Source: Komagataeibacter medellinensis NBRC 3288 (GTDB lineage Bacteria; Pseudomonadota; Alphaproteobacteria; Acetobacterales; Acetobacteraceae). From it: 64,000 bases of DNA. This document shows positions 35,988 to 45,748 of this stretch, piece after piece (the stretch's first letter is position 1; every line of letters starts with the position of its first letter). Under the pieces are notes generated by a model. That model made no database searches and was not told where the DNA came from. It worked only from the letters and a program-made list of their open reading frames with translations. A program made the position numbers and the translations under genes. Where the stretch lies: contig NC_016021.1 in NCBI RefSeq assembly GCF_000182745.2, positions 1-64,000 on the forward strand, written 5' to 3'.

Positions 35988-36071
35988 ATGCTGGATATTC
36001 TGTATCTCGCACTTGGGGTGTTCGGCTTCGGCGTCTGCGTTGCCTACATCTCCATCTGCACGAGGGTCTGA
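35988..36071 (+). CDS. 27-residue membrane peptide upstream of kdpF
   Basis: The frame MLDILYLALGVFGFGVCVAY and seven more residues forms one hydrophobic helix with a short basic end. AAGGAG lies ten bases before its ATG and the stop is two bases before kdpF. Similar tiny proteins precede kdpF in some alpha-proteobacteria. A role in stabilising the Kdp complex is possible but unproven. Confidence 0.6.
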   Translation: MLDILYLALGVFGFGVCVAYISICTRV

Positions 36072-36073
36072 TC

Positions 36074-36163
36074 ATGACCTTTGAACTCATCATGGCCAGC
36101 GTCGTTACGCTCGGCCTCCTGGTCTACATGACAGCGGTTCTCCTACGCCCGGAGAAATTCTGA
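36074..36163 (+). CDS. kdpF: KdpF small subunit
   Basis: A 29-residue single-helix peptide ending in LLRPEKF, the family signature. KdpF stabilises the KdpABC potassium pump in the membrane. It lies two bases before kdpA, in the standard order. Confidence 0.88.
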   Translation: MTFELIMASVVTLGLLVYMTAVLLRPEKF

Positions 36164-36165
36164 TC

Positions 36166-37872
36166 ATGTCATTCTATGGCTGGGTCACCATCATGGCCTT
36201 CTTCATCTGCGTTGTGGCGATGACGAGGCCGCTTGGTGGTTTCCTCAAACGTGTTCTCGAAGGAGAACGGCACGTTCTCGGGCAGATATTTAGTCCGGTT
36301 GAACGCGGCATCTATCGTATTGCGGGCATTCAGCAGGATCGGGAGCAATCCTGGTCGCAGTATGCAATTGCAGTCATCGTCTTCAAGATCATCTGTTTCA
36401 TTGCAGTTTACGCGCTTTTGCGTTTCCAAGGCTTCTTGCCGCTCAATCCGAATGGCATGGGAGGCGTCGCGCCTGATTTCGCTTACAACACGGCGATCAG
36501 TTTTGTGACCAATACGAACTGGCAGAGCTATGCGGGCGAGACGACCATGAGTCATCTCAGCCAGATGCTGGCATTGACGGTACAGAATTTTGTTTCGGCG
36601 GCGGCCGGCATTGCCATTGCAGCGGCCGTCATCCGTGGTTTTGCCCGTCGTAACGCCTCATCGATCGGCAATTTCTGGACAGATCTCGTCCGTATAACAC
36701 TGTATGTTCTTCTGCCAATCTGTGTGGTTCTGAGCCTTTTCTTCGTGTTTGAAGGTGTGCCGCAGACTCTGATTGGCTCTGTTACGGCTCAGACAATGGA
36801 AGGAGCACGCCAGACGATCGCGCTCGGTCCTGTTGCGTCGCAAGAAGCGATCAAGTTGCTTGGAACTAATGGCGGCGGTTTCTTCAACGTGAATTCCGCC
36901 CATCCATTTGAGAACCCGAACGCATTGACCAATTTCGTGCAGATGCTTGCGATTTTCGCGCTGGGCACCGGACTGACCAATATGTTCGGGCGCATGGTCG
37001 GCAGGGAGCGGCAGGGATGGGCAATTTTCTCCGCGATGGCGGCTTTGTTTCTCGTCGGATCCGCTGTGACTTACTGGTCCGAAGCCCATGCCAACCCTCT
37101 GGTGCACGCGCTCGGCATTGATCCGTCTCTAGGCAATATGGAAGGCAAGGAAACACGCTTTGGCGTCGTAGGATCAGCGCTTTTTGCAACGGTCACAACT
37201 GATGCCTCCTGTGGTGCAGTCAACGCCATGCACGAGAGCTTCCTACCGCTTGGTGGAATGATACCACTCGTAAACATGATGCTGGGTGAAGTGATCTTCG
37301 GTGGTGTCGGTTCAGGTCTTTATGGCTTCCTACTGTTTGCCATCATTGCCGTTTTCATGGCGGGGCTGATGGTAGGACGCACGCCGGAGTATCTCGGCAA
37401 AAAGATCGAGGCGCGAGAGATCAAAATGACGATGCTGGCTGTCCTATGCCTGCCTCTGATTATGCTTGGTTTCACCGCGCTCGCCGTTGTCGTGCCCGTG
37501 GGCCTGTCCGCTCTATCGGCGAGTGGCCCACACGGCTTCACTGAGGCACTCTACGCCTACACGTCCGCTGCAGCGAATAACGGCAGTGCCTTCTCCGGCC
37601 TGACGGCAAACACGTTCTGGAACGTGACGCTGGGGATCGGCATGATGGTCGGGCGCTTCTTCGTCATCATTCCGGTACTGGCCATCGCAGGGGCAATGGC
37701 AGCTAAGAAAACAGCCGCTCCTACGCCCGGCACGTTCCCCACTGATACCGGTCTCTTTATCGCCCTCGTGACAGGCGTGATCCTTATCGTGGGCGGCCTC
37801 ACCTTCCTTCCTGCACTCGCTCTCGGGCCGATCGTCGAGCATCTTGCGATGCTGGGCGGCACCCTGTTCTAA
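36166..37872 (+). CDS. kdpA: KdpA potassium-binding subunit
   Basis: A 568-residue channel-like subunit with about ten membrane segments. Selectivity-filter repeats are visible, for example [50 protein letters not shown] and [13 protein letters not shown]. KdpA selects potassium for the P-type pump KdpFABC. Confidence 0.96.
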   Translation: MSFYGWVTIMAFFICVVAMTRPLGGFLKRVLEGERHVLGQIFSPVERGIYRIAGIQQDREQSWSQYAIAVIVFKIICFIAVYALLRFQGFLPLNPNGMGGVAPDFAYNTAISFVTNTNWQSYAGETTMSHLSQMLALTVQNFVSAAAGIAIAAAVIRGFARRNASSIGNFWTDLVRITLYVLLPICVVLSLFFVFEGVPQTLIGSVTAQTMEGARQTIALGPVASQEAIKLLGTNGGGFFNVNSAHPFENPNALTNFVQMLAIFALGTGLTNMFGRMVGRERQGWAIFSAMAALFLVGSAVTYWSEAHANPLVHALGIDPSLGNMEGKETRFGVVGSALFATVTTDASCGAVNAMHESFLPLGGMIPLVNMMLGEVIFGGVGSGLYGFLLFAIIAVFMAGLMVGRTPEYLGKKIEAREIKMTMLAVLCLPLIMLGFTALAVVVPVGLSALSASGPHGFTEALYAYTSAAANNGSAFSGLTANTFWNVTLGIGMMVGRFFVIIPVLAIAGAMAAKKTAAPTPGTFPTDTGLFIALVTGVILIVGGLTFLPALALGPIVEHLAMLGGTLF

Positions 37873-37886
37873 GAGGCGCATCGTTC

Positions 37887-39995
37887 ATGGCACTCCATTT
37901 ACCTCATTCCGAAACCCCTCATGGAGGGCGGCATTCGGAACATCGCAGTCAGAGCAGTCTGATGCAGGCGTCGCTTTTGCTGCCTGCGATCAGGGAGAGC
38001 TTCCGCAAGCTCGATCCGCGCATCATGTGGCGCAACCCGGTCATGTTTGTCGTGGAGGTCGTGACCATTCTGACGACCGTCCTGCTCATACGCGACATAG
38101 TCGCCGGGGGAACACATCTTGGCTTTGCGATCCAGATCAATCTCTGGCTCTGGTTTACACTCCTTTTCGCCAATTTCGCTGAAGCCGTCGCGGAAGGACG
38201 TGGCAAGGCGCAGGCCGACAGTCTGCGTCGCACCCGGACTGAAACATTTGGCAAGCGTCTCTTGATGAATGACGAGGGCGGCTATTCGCATCTCGGGTTG
38301 TATGAGGAAGTGCCAGCTCCCGAACTCGTAGTGGGGGACGTCGTGCTGGTTCAAGCTGGCGACTTCATTCCAAGCGACGGCGAAGTCGTCGACGGCATTG
38401 CGTCGGTTGATGAATCTGCCATCACCGGTGAATCCGCTCCAGTAATCCGCGAAAGCGGTGGTGATCGCTCCGCAGTGACAGGCGGCACGCGCGTCCTGTC
38501 AGACTGGGTCATTGTGAGGATTACAGCAGCCCAGGGTTCCACCTTCCTTGATCGGATGATTTCGCTTGTCGAAGGCGCACAACGCCAGAAAACGCCTAAC
38601 GAGATTGCACTGACGATCCTGCTGGCGGGCATGACGCTGATCTTTATCTTCGCGGTCGCGACGATCCCGAGCTTCGTGCATTACGCGGGCGGCCATATTT
38701 CGGTTCTGATCCTCGTCGCGCTGTTCGTGACGCTGATCCCGACGACCATCGGTGCTCTGCTTTCGGCAATCGGTATCGCGGGTATGGATCGGCTGATCCG
38801 CTTCAATGTTCTCGCCATGTCGGGTCGCGCGGTAGAAGCAGCAGGGGATGTCGATACGCTGCTACTCGACAAGACTGGTACGATTACTATTGGAGACAGG
38901 CAGGCTACAGCGTTTGTTCCTGTTTCTGGCGTAACGGAACACGAACTTGCGGATGCCGCACAACTTGCATCTTTGGCTGATGAAACGCCGGAAGGGCGTT
39001 CGATCGTGGTGCTGGCCAAGGAGAAATTTGGTATCCGGGGGCGTGATATGCATAACCTCGGTGCGCATTTTGTCCCATTTACGGCGCAAACCCGCATAAG
39101 CGGGGTAGACGTTGGGGACAGGCAGATCCGTAAGGGTGCGGTGGATAGTGTAATCGCAAGCCTCGGGGAAACCCTGCCATCTGTCGAACAGATCCGTCAG
39201 ATTGCCGACGACATCGCTCGTCAGGGTGGCACGCCGCTGGCAGTCGCGGATAATACGCGCCTGCTTGGCGTAGTACATCTGAAAGACGTTGTAAAAGGAG
39301 GAATTCGCGAACGCTTTGCGGAACTACGCCGGATGGGGATCCGGACCGTCATGATCACCGGGGATAATCCCATGACGGCCGCAGCCATCGCAGCGGAGAG
39401 CGGCGTGGACGATTTCCTGGCTCAGGCAACGCCAGAAGCGAAGCTTGCACTGATCCGTTCGGAACAGGCATCAGGCAAATTGGTGGCAATGTGCGGAGAT
39501 GGTACCAACGATGCTCCAGCGCTAGCCCAGGCCGATGTTGGCGTGGCCATGAATACTGGGACTGTTGCCGCGCGTGAGGCCGGCAACATGGTTGATCTGG
39601 ACAGTGATCCGACGAAACTCATTGAGATCGTGGGGATTGGTAAGCAGCTGCTCATGACGCGTGGTGCCCTGACGACGTTTTCGATTGCCAACGACGTCGC
39701 CAAATATTTCGCCATCATTCCCGCCATGTTTGTTGGCTTTTATCCGGCGCTTTCCGCGTTGAACATCATGCATCTTGCTACACCGGAAAGCGCTGTGCTT
39801 TCGGCGATCATCTTTAACGCCCTGATTATCATCGCGCTCATTCCTCTGGCGCTAAAGGGGGTTCGTTATCGTCCGGTCGGCGCGGCATCGCTTCTGCGGC
39901 GTAATCTTCTGGTTTACGGTATTGGCGGCCTTATCGTCCCGTTTATCGGAATCAAACTTATCGACATGCTCGTGACGAGCATCGGTCTGGCCTGA
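37887..39995 (+). CDS. kdpB: KdpB P-type ATPase subunit
   Basis: A 702-residue ATPase. The phosphorylation motif is DKTGTIT (near residue 328); TGES in the actuator domain, [14 protein letters not shown] and [16 protein letters not shown] in the nucleotide and phosphorylation domains are all intact. It hydrolyses ATP to drive potassium uptake through KdpA. The N terminus is histidine-rich (residues 4-20), which is unusual. Confidence 0.96.
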   Translation: MALHLPHSETPHGGRHSEHRSQSSLMQASLLLPAIRESFRKLDPRIMWRNPVMFVVEVVTILTTVLLIRDIVAGGTHLGFAIQINLWLWFTLLFANFAEAVAEGRGKAQADSLRRTRTETFGKRLLMNDEGGYSHLGLYEEVPAPELVVGDVVLVQAGDFIPSDGEVVDGIASVDESAITGESAPVIRESGGDRSAVTGGTRVLSDWVIVRITAAQGSTFLDRMISLVEGAQRQKTPNEIALTILLAGMTLIFIFAVATIPSFVHYAGGHISVLILVALFVTLIPTTIGALLSAIGIAGMDRLIRFNVLAMSGRAVEAAGDVDTLLLDKTGTITIGDRQATAFVPVSGVTEHELADAAQLASLADETPEGRSIVVLAKEKFGIRGRDMHNLGAHFVPFTAQTRISGVDVGDRQIRKGAVDSVIASLGETLPSVEQIRQIADDIARQGGTPLAVADNTRLLGVVHLKDVVKGGIRERFAELRRMGIRTVMITGDNPMTAAAIAAESGVDDFLAQATPEAKLALIRSEQASGKLVAMCGDGTNDAPALAQADVGVAMNTGTVAAREAGNMVDLDSDPTKLIEIVGIGKQLLMTRGALTTFSIANDVAKYFAIIPAMFVGFYPALSALNIMHLATPESAVLSAIIFNALIIIALIPLALKGVRYRPVGAASLLRRNLLVYGIGGLIVPFIGIKLIDMLVTSIGLA

Positions 39996-40005
39996 GGACA
40001 CTGGC

Positions 40006-40629
40006 ATGACTCTTATCCGTCAACTTCGTCCCGCGCTGGTGATTTTGGGGTTTCTTTCCGTTCTCACCGGTCTGCTCTATCCCCTCGGCATCACTGCCAT
40101 TTCGCATCTCTTACTGCCAGAAAAAGCGGGCGGCAGTTTGGTCCATGAAAATGCCCAAACGGTTGGTTCCGCGCTGATCGGTCAGAATTTTACGCAACCG
40201 CGCTATTTTCATGGCCGCCCCTCGGCAACGACAGGTGCTGACCCGAATGATCCGACGAAAACCGTCCCGACACCCTATAACGCCGCGGCTTCGATGGGGT
40301 CCAACGCCAGCCCGACGTCCAGGGCGCTCATCGAACGTGTCAGGATTGCTGTGGCGCAATTGAAGACAGAGAATCCGGACGCCATTGCGGCGGGCTGGTC
40401 GATTCCCATGGATCTTGTGACCACGTCCGCCAGTGGGCTGGATCCTGATATTTCGCCGCAGGCCGCTCTTTTTCAAGTCAAGCGTGTTGCACATGCACGT
40501 AACCTTCCCGAGCAGACGGTCAGGCAACTGGTGGAACACATGATTGCACATCCCCTAATGGGGTGGCTTGGCGAACCGCATGTTAATGTGCTGGAACTCA
40601 ACATGGCTCTGGACGCCCTGCACAGGTAA
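40006..40629 (+). CDS. kdpC: KdpC subunit
   Basis: A 207-residue subunit with one N-terminal membrane helix (LVILGFLSVLTGLLYPLGI) and the conserved QNFTQPRYFHGRPSAT and SGLDPDISPQAA motifs. KdpC is required for pump assembly and may aid ATP binding. The stop overlaps the kdpD start (TAATG). Confidence 0.95.
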   Translation: MTLIRQLRPALVILGFLSVLTGLLYPLGITAISHLLLPEKAGGSLVHENAQTVGSALIGQNFTQPRYFHGRPSATTGADPNDPTKTVPTPYNAAASMGSNASPTSRALIERVRIAVAQLKTENPDAIAAGWSIPMDLVTTSASGLDPDISPQAALFQVKRVAHARNLPEQTVRQLVEHMIAHPLMGWLGEPHVNVLELNMALDALHR

Positions 40630-43316
40630 TGGAGGCACATCTCATTCGCCCGGATCCTGACGCCCTTCTTCGGCAGACTGTGTTGGACGGTGAAAGCCGC
40701 AAACGAGGTCGTCTCAAGGTATTTCTTGGGGCGGCTCCCGGTGTAGGTAAGACATTCGAAATGCTGACTGTTGCGCATCAGTTGCAGCGCGATGGTGTGG
40801 ACGTCGTGATTGGGGTGGTCGAAACGCATGGCCGTGCTGAGACAGCTGCGCTGGTGAATGGGCTGGAACTGGTGCCACTACGTACCATGACTTACCGGGA
40901 CCGGATGGCGCAAGAGATGGATCTTGACGCGGTGCTCAGGCGAGCTCCGTGCGTCGCGGCCGTCGATGAACTGGCGCATACGAACGTGCCAGGTTCACGC
41001 CATCCGAAACGCTGGATGGATGTCGAAGAGCTGCTCGCTGCCGGAATTGACGTTCTGACGACCGTCAATATCCAGCATCTTGAAAGCCTCAACGATATTG
41101 TTGCGTCTATTACGCGGATCCGCGTGCGGGAAACAGTTCCCGACCACGTGATCGGAGATGCAGATGAGGTCGAACTTATCGACCTCACTCCGAACGATTT
41201 GCTACAGCGGATGCGAGACGGCAAAATCTATGCCGAGCATACTGCCGGACGGGCGATGCTCCATTATTTTTCACCAGGCAATCTGACGGCGCTGCGTGAG
41301 CTGGCGCTGCGCCAAACCGCGCAGCAGGTGGACGCACAGCTCGTTGACCACATGAAGGCCAATGCGATTGTTGGCCCATGGGCGGCAGGTGAACGAATAA
41401 TGGTCTGCCTGACTCTTCAGGACGGGGATGCCAGTCTCTTACGTTATGGTAAGCGTCTGGCAGATCATCTTCACGCTCCCTGGATCGTGCTGCATGTCGA
41501 GACGAACCGTGATCTGAGCGATGCCGCTCGCGCAACAATGGCCTCACAGATGCATCTGGCGCAATCGCTCGGCGCGGAGCTTGTCACGATACCAGGACAG
41601 GACGTGGCACTTGATGCTGTCGCCTATGCGCGGACGCAAAATGTGACGCAGATCGTAGCCGCGCATCCGGTTGGGCGGGGCTGGAGCGCCCGAGTTCGGC
41701 AATGGCTCGGCAGGTCGACGACGGAACGCCTGATACAGTTTGCGCAGGGCTTTCCTGTCCACGTTGTACCGCGCTCTCCAGGCGAGAATGCCCCAACCGA
41801 ACAACTACTTAATATCGCTCCTTTCACGGCACGCCCTTATGTCGTCGGGACCCTGATTGTGCTCGGTGCATTAGTCGTGGCACTTCTCCTGCGTCAGAGC
41901 TTCGAGGTCAGCAACGTGTCGCTGGCCTTTCTGACCGCGATCCTCGGTGTGGCGGTCGCCTATGGTCTTTGGCCCTCGCTATGGGCTTCTCTGATGGCGA
42001 TGCTCTGCTTCAACTTTTTTTTTCTCCCTCCTTTTTATACGCTGACAATTGCGGCTCCAGACAATGTGGTGGCCCTATTTTTTTTCTTGGTAACGGCACT
42101 CATTGCTAGCAATTTAGGTGCGCGTGTTCGCAATCAGGCCGTCGTGGCACGGCATCGGGCGGACATCACACAGTCATTGTATCATTTCAGCCGTACGATC
42201 ACCGGGATCCTCCAACTCGAAGATTTGCTGTGGTCGGCAAGCCATCAAATTGCGACAATGCTTGACTGTGATGTGGCCATGTTGCTCCCTGACGGTGAGA
42301 TTCTGAAAGTCAAGGCATCCTACAATGGCGGAAAAGCCGTTGGGGCTGCCGATCTGGCGGCGGCAACATGGGCCTGGAAGAACAATAAAGTAGCTGGCCG
42401 AGGATCGGATAATCTGCCGGGTGGGCGATGGCTTTTCATTCCTCTGCGGACCGGACGTGGACCAGTCGCCGTGATCGGTCTTCATGCAGAAAGAACAGGA
42501 CCCATTCTCGACCTTGAACAACAGGGGCTGCTGGATGCATTGGCCGATCAGACCGCCTCCGCCATTGAGAGTATCCTTCTGGCCGGCGAACTGGATCAGG
42601 CACGCCTTGATGTCGAAACCGATAAATTACGGGGGGCATTACTGACGTCGATTTCCCACGATTTGAGAACGCCTCTGGCCTCTATTCTGGGCGCAACGTC
42701 CAGCCTCGAAAGTTATGGCGAGGAGCTCGACGAAAATGCGCGCAAGGAACTGCTCTCGACCATTCATGACGAAGCCGACCGGCTCAATCGGTTTGTCGCC
42801 AATCTGCTCGACATGACCCGTCTTGAAGCCGGGGCGCTCCAGCCTCGTAAGGAACGTGTGGATATTGGCGAAGTGATCGCCAGTGCTCTTTGCCGTGCAG
42901 CTCGTTTGCTCTCTGATCACGAGACAGAAATGGTCATCGAGCCTGATCTGCCGATGCTACTTCTGGATGATGTCCTTCTAGAACAGGCACTCTTCAATAT
43001 CCTCGACAACGCTGGGAAATATACGCCTGTTGGGACGAAAATAGTTGTCACGGCGTCCGTCGCTGCTGATACTCTGCTTATTCGTGTGACAGATGAGGGC
43101 GACGGATTTGCGGCTCACGATCCGGAAACCGCTTTCAGTAAGTTCAAACGTTTTAAATCTGCTGATCGGTCTCGTCCTGGAACTGGTTTAGGGCTTGCCA
43201 TCTCTCGGGGTTTCATTGAAGCCATGGGAGGAAAGATTGTGTCACGCAATCGTCAGGACTGCTCTGGAGCAGAGTTGGTTATGACGTTTCCTTTGGACGA
43301 GAAAAATACAAAATGA
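40629..43316 (+). CDS. kdpD: KdpD sensor histidine kinase
   Basis: An 895-residue sensor. The KdpD domain has Walker A (GAAPGVGKTFEML) and DELAHTNVPGSRHPKR; a universal-stress-like domain follows; four membrane helices lie at about residues 400-495; then a GAF-like part and the kinase with H-box SISHDLRTPLASIL, an N-box (FNILDNAGKYTP) and GTGLGLAISRGFIEA. It senses low potassium and phosphorylates KdpE. Confidence 0.95.
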   Translation: MEAHLIRPDPDALLRQTVLDGESRKRGRLKVFLGAAPGVGKTFEMLTVAHQLQRDGVDVVIGVVETHGRAETAALVNGLELVPLRTMTYRDRMAQEMDLDAVLRRAPCVAAVDELAHTNVPGSRHPKRWMDVEELLAAGIDVLTTVNIQHLESLNDIVASITRIRVRETVPDHVIGDADEVELIDLTPNDLLQRMRDGKIYAEHTAGRAMLHYFSPGNLTALRELALRQTAQQVDAQLVDHMKANAIVGPWAAGERIMVCLTLQDGDASLLRYGKRLADHLHAPWIVLHVETNRDLSDAARATMASQMHLAQSLGAELVTIPGQDVALDAVAYARTQNVTQIVAAHPVGRGWSARVRQWLGRSTTERLIQFAQGFPVHVVPRSPGENAPTEQLLNIAPFTARPYVVGTLIVLGALVVALLLRQSFEVSNVSLAFLTAILGVAVAYGLWPSLWASLMAMLCFNFFFLPPFYTLTIAAPDNVVALFFFLVTALIASNLGARVRNQAVVARHRADITQSLYHFSRTITGILQLEDLLWSASHQIATMLDCDVAMLLPDGEILKVKASYNGGKAVGAADLAAATWAWKNNKVAGRGSDNLPGGRWLFIPLRTGRGPVAVIGLHAERTGPILDLEQQGLLDALADQTASAIESILLAGELDQARLDVETDKLRGALLTSISHDLRTPLASILGATSSLESYGEELDENARKELLSTIHDEADRLNRFVANLLDMTRLEAGALQPRKERVDIGEVIASALCRAARLLSDHETEMVIEPDLPMLLLDDVLLEQALFNILDNAGKYTPVGTKIVVTASVAADTLLIRVTDEGDGFAAHDPETAFSKFKRFKSADRSRPGTGLGLAISRGFIEAMGGKIVSRNRQDCSGAELVMTFPLDEKNTK

Positions 43317-43996
43317 GCAATCCATCGGTCTTGGTCGTGGACGACGAGCCTGCCATTCGGCGCCTCCTCAGAACAGCCCTCGGCAGTCAGGCATGGCGTG
43401 TGATCGAAGCCCGGACGGGGGAAATGGCCCTGAACATGGCCATGGAGGTTGTGCCGGATATTGTTGTGCTTGATCTGGGGCTTCCTGACATGGATGGCGT
43501 GGACGTTCTTCGACGCCTGAGAAGCGCTCATCCAACTTTGCCTGTCGTGATCCTCTCGGTTCGAGATGACGAACGGGGCAAGGTCGCGGCACTTGAAGCC
43601 GGTGCTGATGACTATGTGACCAAACCATTCAGCATGGCTGAACTTGTCGCGCGCATGCGCAACGCAGTGCGACACGCACTCCAGCAGGAAGGTACCATTC
43701 CGCTCTTCGTGTCAGGCGATTTGAGTATTGATCTCGTGCGCCGCCAGATATCTCGTGGCGAAAGTGAAATCCGACTTTCACCGCGTGAATGGGATATTCT
43801 GCGCATGCTGGTTCGTTATGCGGGGCGTGTCCTGACCCATCAGACCATCATGAGTCAGTTGTGGGGTGCAACAGGAGATGTACAGCAACTTCGTGTCTAT
43901 ATCAGGCAGATACGTCAGAAGATCGAAATCGATCCGGAGAGGCCACGTCATATCATCACTGAAACGGGAGTTGGATACCGGATGGTTCAATTGTAA
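43313..43996 (+). CDS. kdpE: KdpE response regulator
   Basis: A 227-residue OmpR-type regulator. The receiver domain has VVDDEPAIRR, the phospho-acceptor aspartate in VVLDLGLPDMDG and the lysine in DYVTKPFS; the C-terminal winged helix ends with RHIITETGVGYRMVQL. It overlaps kdpD by four bases and is expected to activate the kdp promoter. Confidence 0.95.
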   Translation: MSNPSVLVVDDEPAIRRLLRTALGSQAWRVIEARTGEMALNMAMEVVPDIVVLDLGLPDMDGVDVLRRLRSAHPTLPVVILSVRDDERGKVAALEAGADDYVTKPFSMAELVARMRNAVRHALQQEGTIPLFVSGDLSIDLVRRQISRGESEIRLSPREWDILRMLVRYAGRVLTHQTIMSQLWGATGDVQQLRVYIRQIRQKIEIDPERPRHIITETGVGYRMVQL

Positions 43997-44110
43997 AAAT
44001 TTTCTGACCATCTCTTCATATATCAACATGATTTTTATGAATTGAAATAAATTAGGTTTGCTTCAGGCGAATCTTAGTCGAAAACTGGACCCACGCTTTT
44101 CCCCTGATGC

Positions 44111-44144
44111 GCCTGTCCGCTCAATGATGCAGGAGCAGACAGGC
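44111..44144 (+). repeat. Hairpin repeat, copy 2
   Basis: GCCTGTCCGCTC (44111-44122) and GAGCAGACAGGC (44133-44144) with a 10-base loop; one G-T pair replaces a G-C relative to the perfect copy at 33864-33897. GCAGTCGCC follows in both, so similarity extends over roughly 60 bases. The two copies are direct repeats about 10.2 kb apart. Confidence 0.7.
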
Positions 44145-44239
44145 GGCAGTCGCCCTCATTTGAGACAAACAGGGGCCGAATTGACGTATCTTGAAGCAGA
44201 CATGGACTCCGGATCCCTTTACCGCTCTTGCCATTTTTC

Positions 44240-44283
44240 TTGACTACGGCCTGCTTGCCCTATAGACGAGTGACTAATCACTC
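44240..44283 (+). promoter_or_regulatory. tetR promoter and operator
   Basis: TTGACT (44240-44245) and TATAGA (44261-44266) form a promoter with a short 15-bp spacer. GAGTGA (44268-44273) and TCACTC (44278-44283) form a perfect operator palindrome over the expected start site. A degenerate copy lies before the next gene at 44891-44906. Confidence 0.65.
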
Positions 44284-44299
44284 ATAAGAACGTATCGAG

Positions 44300-44869
44300 A
44301 TGGCCAGACCCTTAAGCGAAGAAAAACGTGCCGCCATTCTGCGCGCCGCAACCGAATTGGTGGCAACCATAGGTATAAGTGCTGCCACATCCCAGATCGC
44401 AAAGCGCGCAGGCATCGCTGACGGGACCTTGTTCACTTACTTTCCAACGAAAGACGATTTGCTCAACCAACTCTATTTGAGCATCAAATCTGCTCTGGCC
44501 GAAGCGATCATGGCAGATTACCCATCACGGGCCGGGGTTTTCGAGCGTACTCGACACTGCTGGGACAGGCTGGTGAACTGGGGAGCAGAGCACCCCGCGC
44601 AGCATAAGGCGATGCGGCAGCTTTCTGTGTCAGACAGAATATCAGAAAACACTCGTGATGCGGTTAATCTCGCATTCCAAGACATCAACAGAATGATTCG
44701 AGATAACCTTAACCGTGGCGCTGCTGGCGATGAATCTGCAGCCTTTGTCGGTGCGCTCATTATAGCGATGTCGGATGTAACGCTCGACTGTATCGCAGCC
44801 CATCCCGAGAAGATCGACCTGTATCGGGAGAGCGGCTTTCAGGTCTTTTGGAACGGCATAAGGTCGTAA
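44300..44869 (+). CDS. TetR-family repressor
   Basis: A 189-residue TetR/AcrR regulator with an N-terminal DNA-binding domain (ILRAATELVATIGISAATSQ, GIADGTLFTYFPTKDDLL) and a helical ligand domain. It probably represses itself and the following short-chain dehydrogenase gene through the two GAGTGA-type operators. The ligand cannot be told from the sequence. Confidence 0.9.
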   Translation: MARPLSEEKRAAILRAATELVATIGISAATSQIAKRAGIADGTLFTYFPTKDDLLNQLYLSIKSALAEAIMADYPSRAGVFERTRHCWDRLVNWGAEHPAQHKAMRQLSVSDRISENTRDAVNLAFQDINRMIRDNLNRGAAGDESAAFVGALIIAMSDVTLDCIAAHPEKIDLYRESGFQVFWNGIRS

Positions 44870-44890
44870 GTGTAATTGTCTTTATTAAAT

Positions 44891-44906
44891 GAGTGAGTAA
44901 TCAATC
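44891..44906 (+). promoter_or_regulatory. Second TetR operator
   Basis: GAGTGAGTAATCAATC matches the tetR operator at 14 of 16 positions and lies 15 bases before the dehydrogenase start codon. Confidence 0.5.
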
Positions 44907-44920
44907 GAAAGGATCGGAAA

Positions 44921-44980
44921 ATGTCTAAAATCTGGTTTGTAACTGGCAGTTCACGCGGGCTGGGGCGTGATATTGTAGAA
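44921..44980 (+). pseudogene. Short-chain dehydrogenase, 5' stump
   Basis: Twenty codons (MSKIWFVTGSSRGLGRDIVE) contain the NAD(P)-binding TGxxxGxG motif of short-chain dehydrogenases. The Tn3-family transposon begins at 44981, and no continuation is found at its other end, so the rest of the gene is lost. Confidence 0.82.
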
Positions 44981-45008
44981 GGGGTCGTTTGCGGGAGGGG
45001 GCGAAATC

Positions 45009-45623
45009 CTACGCTAAGCTGAGAACGCGCTTCCCATAATCCCTGAGCTCGCCCTTCGGTCCGACATATCTGTATAGAGTGACGCGCTCGATCCCGAGTT
45101 CCTTGCACAGATCGGAAACAGACGTGTCGCGCTGCGCCATGGCGGCCTGGGCGAGACGCACCTGTGCTTTGGTCAGGGCGAATTTTCGCCCTCCCTTTCG
45201 TCCGCGCGCTCTGGCTGCGGCAAGGCCAGCCATGGTGCGCTCGCGGATCAGATCCCGCTCGAACTCGGCCAGAGTGGCAAAGATACCGAACACCATGCGG
45301 CCGGATGCGGTCGTGGTGTCGATCTGAGCGCCTTTTCCGGTCAGCACACGCAGGCCGATCCTGCGGTCTGACAGATCCTTCACGGTGTTGACCAGGTGGG
45401 CGAGCGAGCGCCCGAGGCGATCGAGTTTCCAGACCACCAGCACATCGCCGTCGCGCAAGGATTTGAGGCATGCAGCTAAGCCGGGCCGATCATCGCGGCT
45501 ACCGGATGCACGATCATCATAAATATTACCTGGCTCGATACCGGCGGCACGCAGGGCGTCGTGCTGGAGGTCGAGGGATTGGGAACCATCGGCTTTGGAG
45601 ACGCGGGCATATCCGATCAGCAT
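45009..45623 (-). CDS. tnpR: TnpR resolvase
   Basis: A 204-residue serine resolvase: MLIGYARVSKADG with catalytic Ser9, VVWKLDRLGRSLAHLV, FATLAEFERDLIRERT, and a C-terminal helix-turn-helix (SVSDLCKELGIERVTLYRYV). The start at 45623 fits family length; the longer frame to 45704 runs through the res region. The last codons lie inside the transposon's terminal repeat. Confidence 0.93.
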   Translation of the reverse strand: MLIGYARVSKADGSQSLDLQHDALRAAGIEPGNIYDDRASGSRDDRPGLAACLKSLRDGDVLVVWKLDRLGRSLAHLVNTVKDLSDRRIGLRVLTGKGAQIDTTTASGRMVFGIFATLAEFERDLIRERTMAGLAAARARGRKGGRKFALTKAQVRLAQAAMAQRDTSVSDLCKELGIERVTLYRYVGPKGELRDYGKRVLSLA

Positions 45624-45748
45624 GTTTCTTAAACGTTGGTTTGAAGCGGTGACGAACATGAGCACATAAGCTTGCACTATTGTGTATCTTAACCAGCATC
45701 GCAATCAAACTATCTCAAACCTTACCTTGGAAAGAATAAGGAGCATGT
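45624..45748. promoter_or_regulatory. res site and divergent tnpR/tnpA promoters
   Basis: The 125-base gap between the divergent genes is where the resolution site and both promoters lie in Tn3-family elements. It is AT-rich, and AAGGAG precedes tnpA. Individual subsites were not assigned. Confidence 0.55.
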
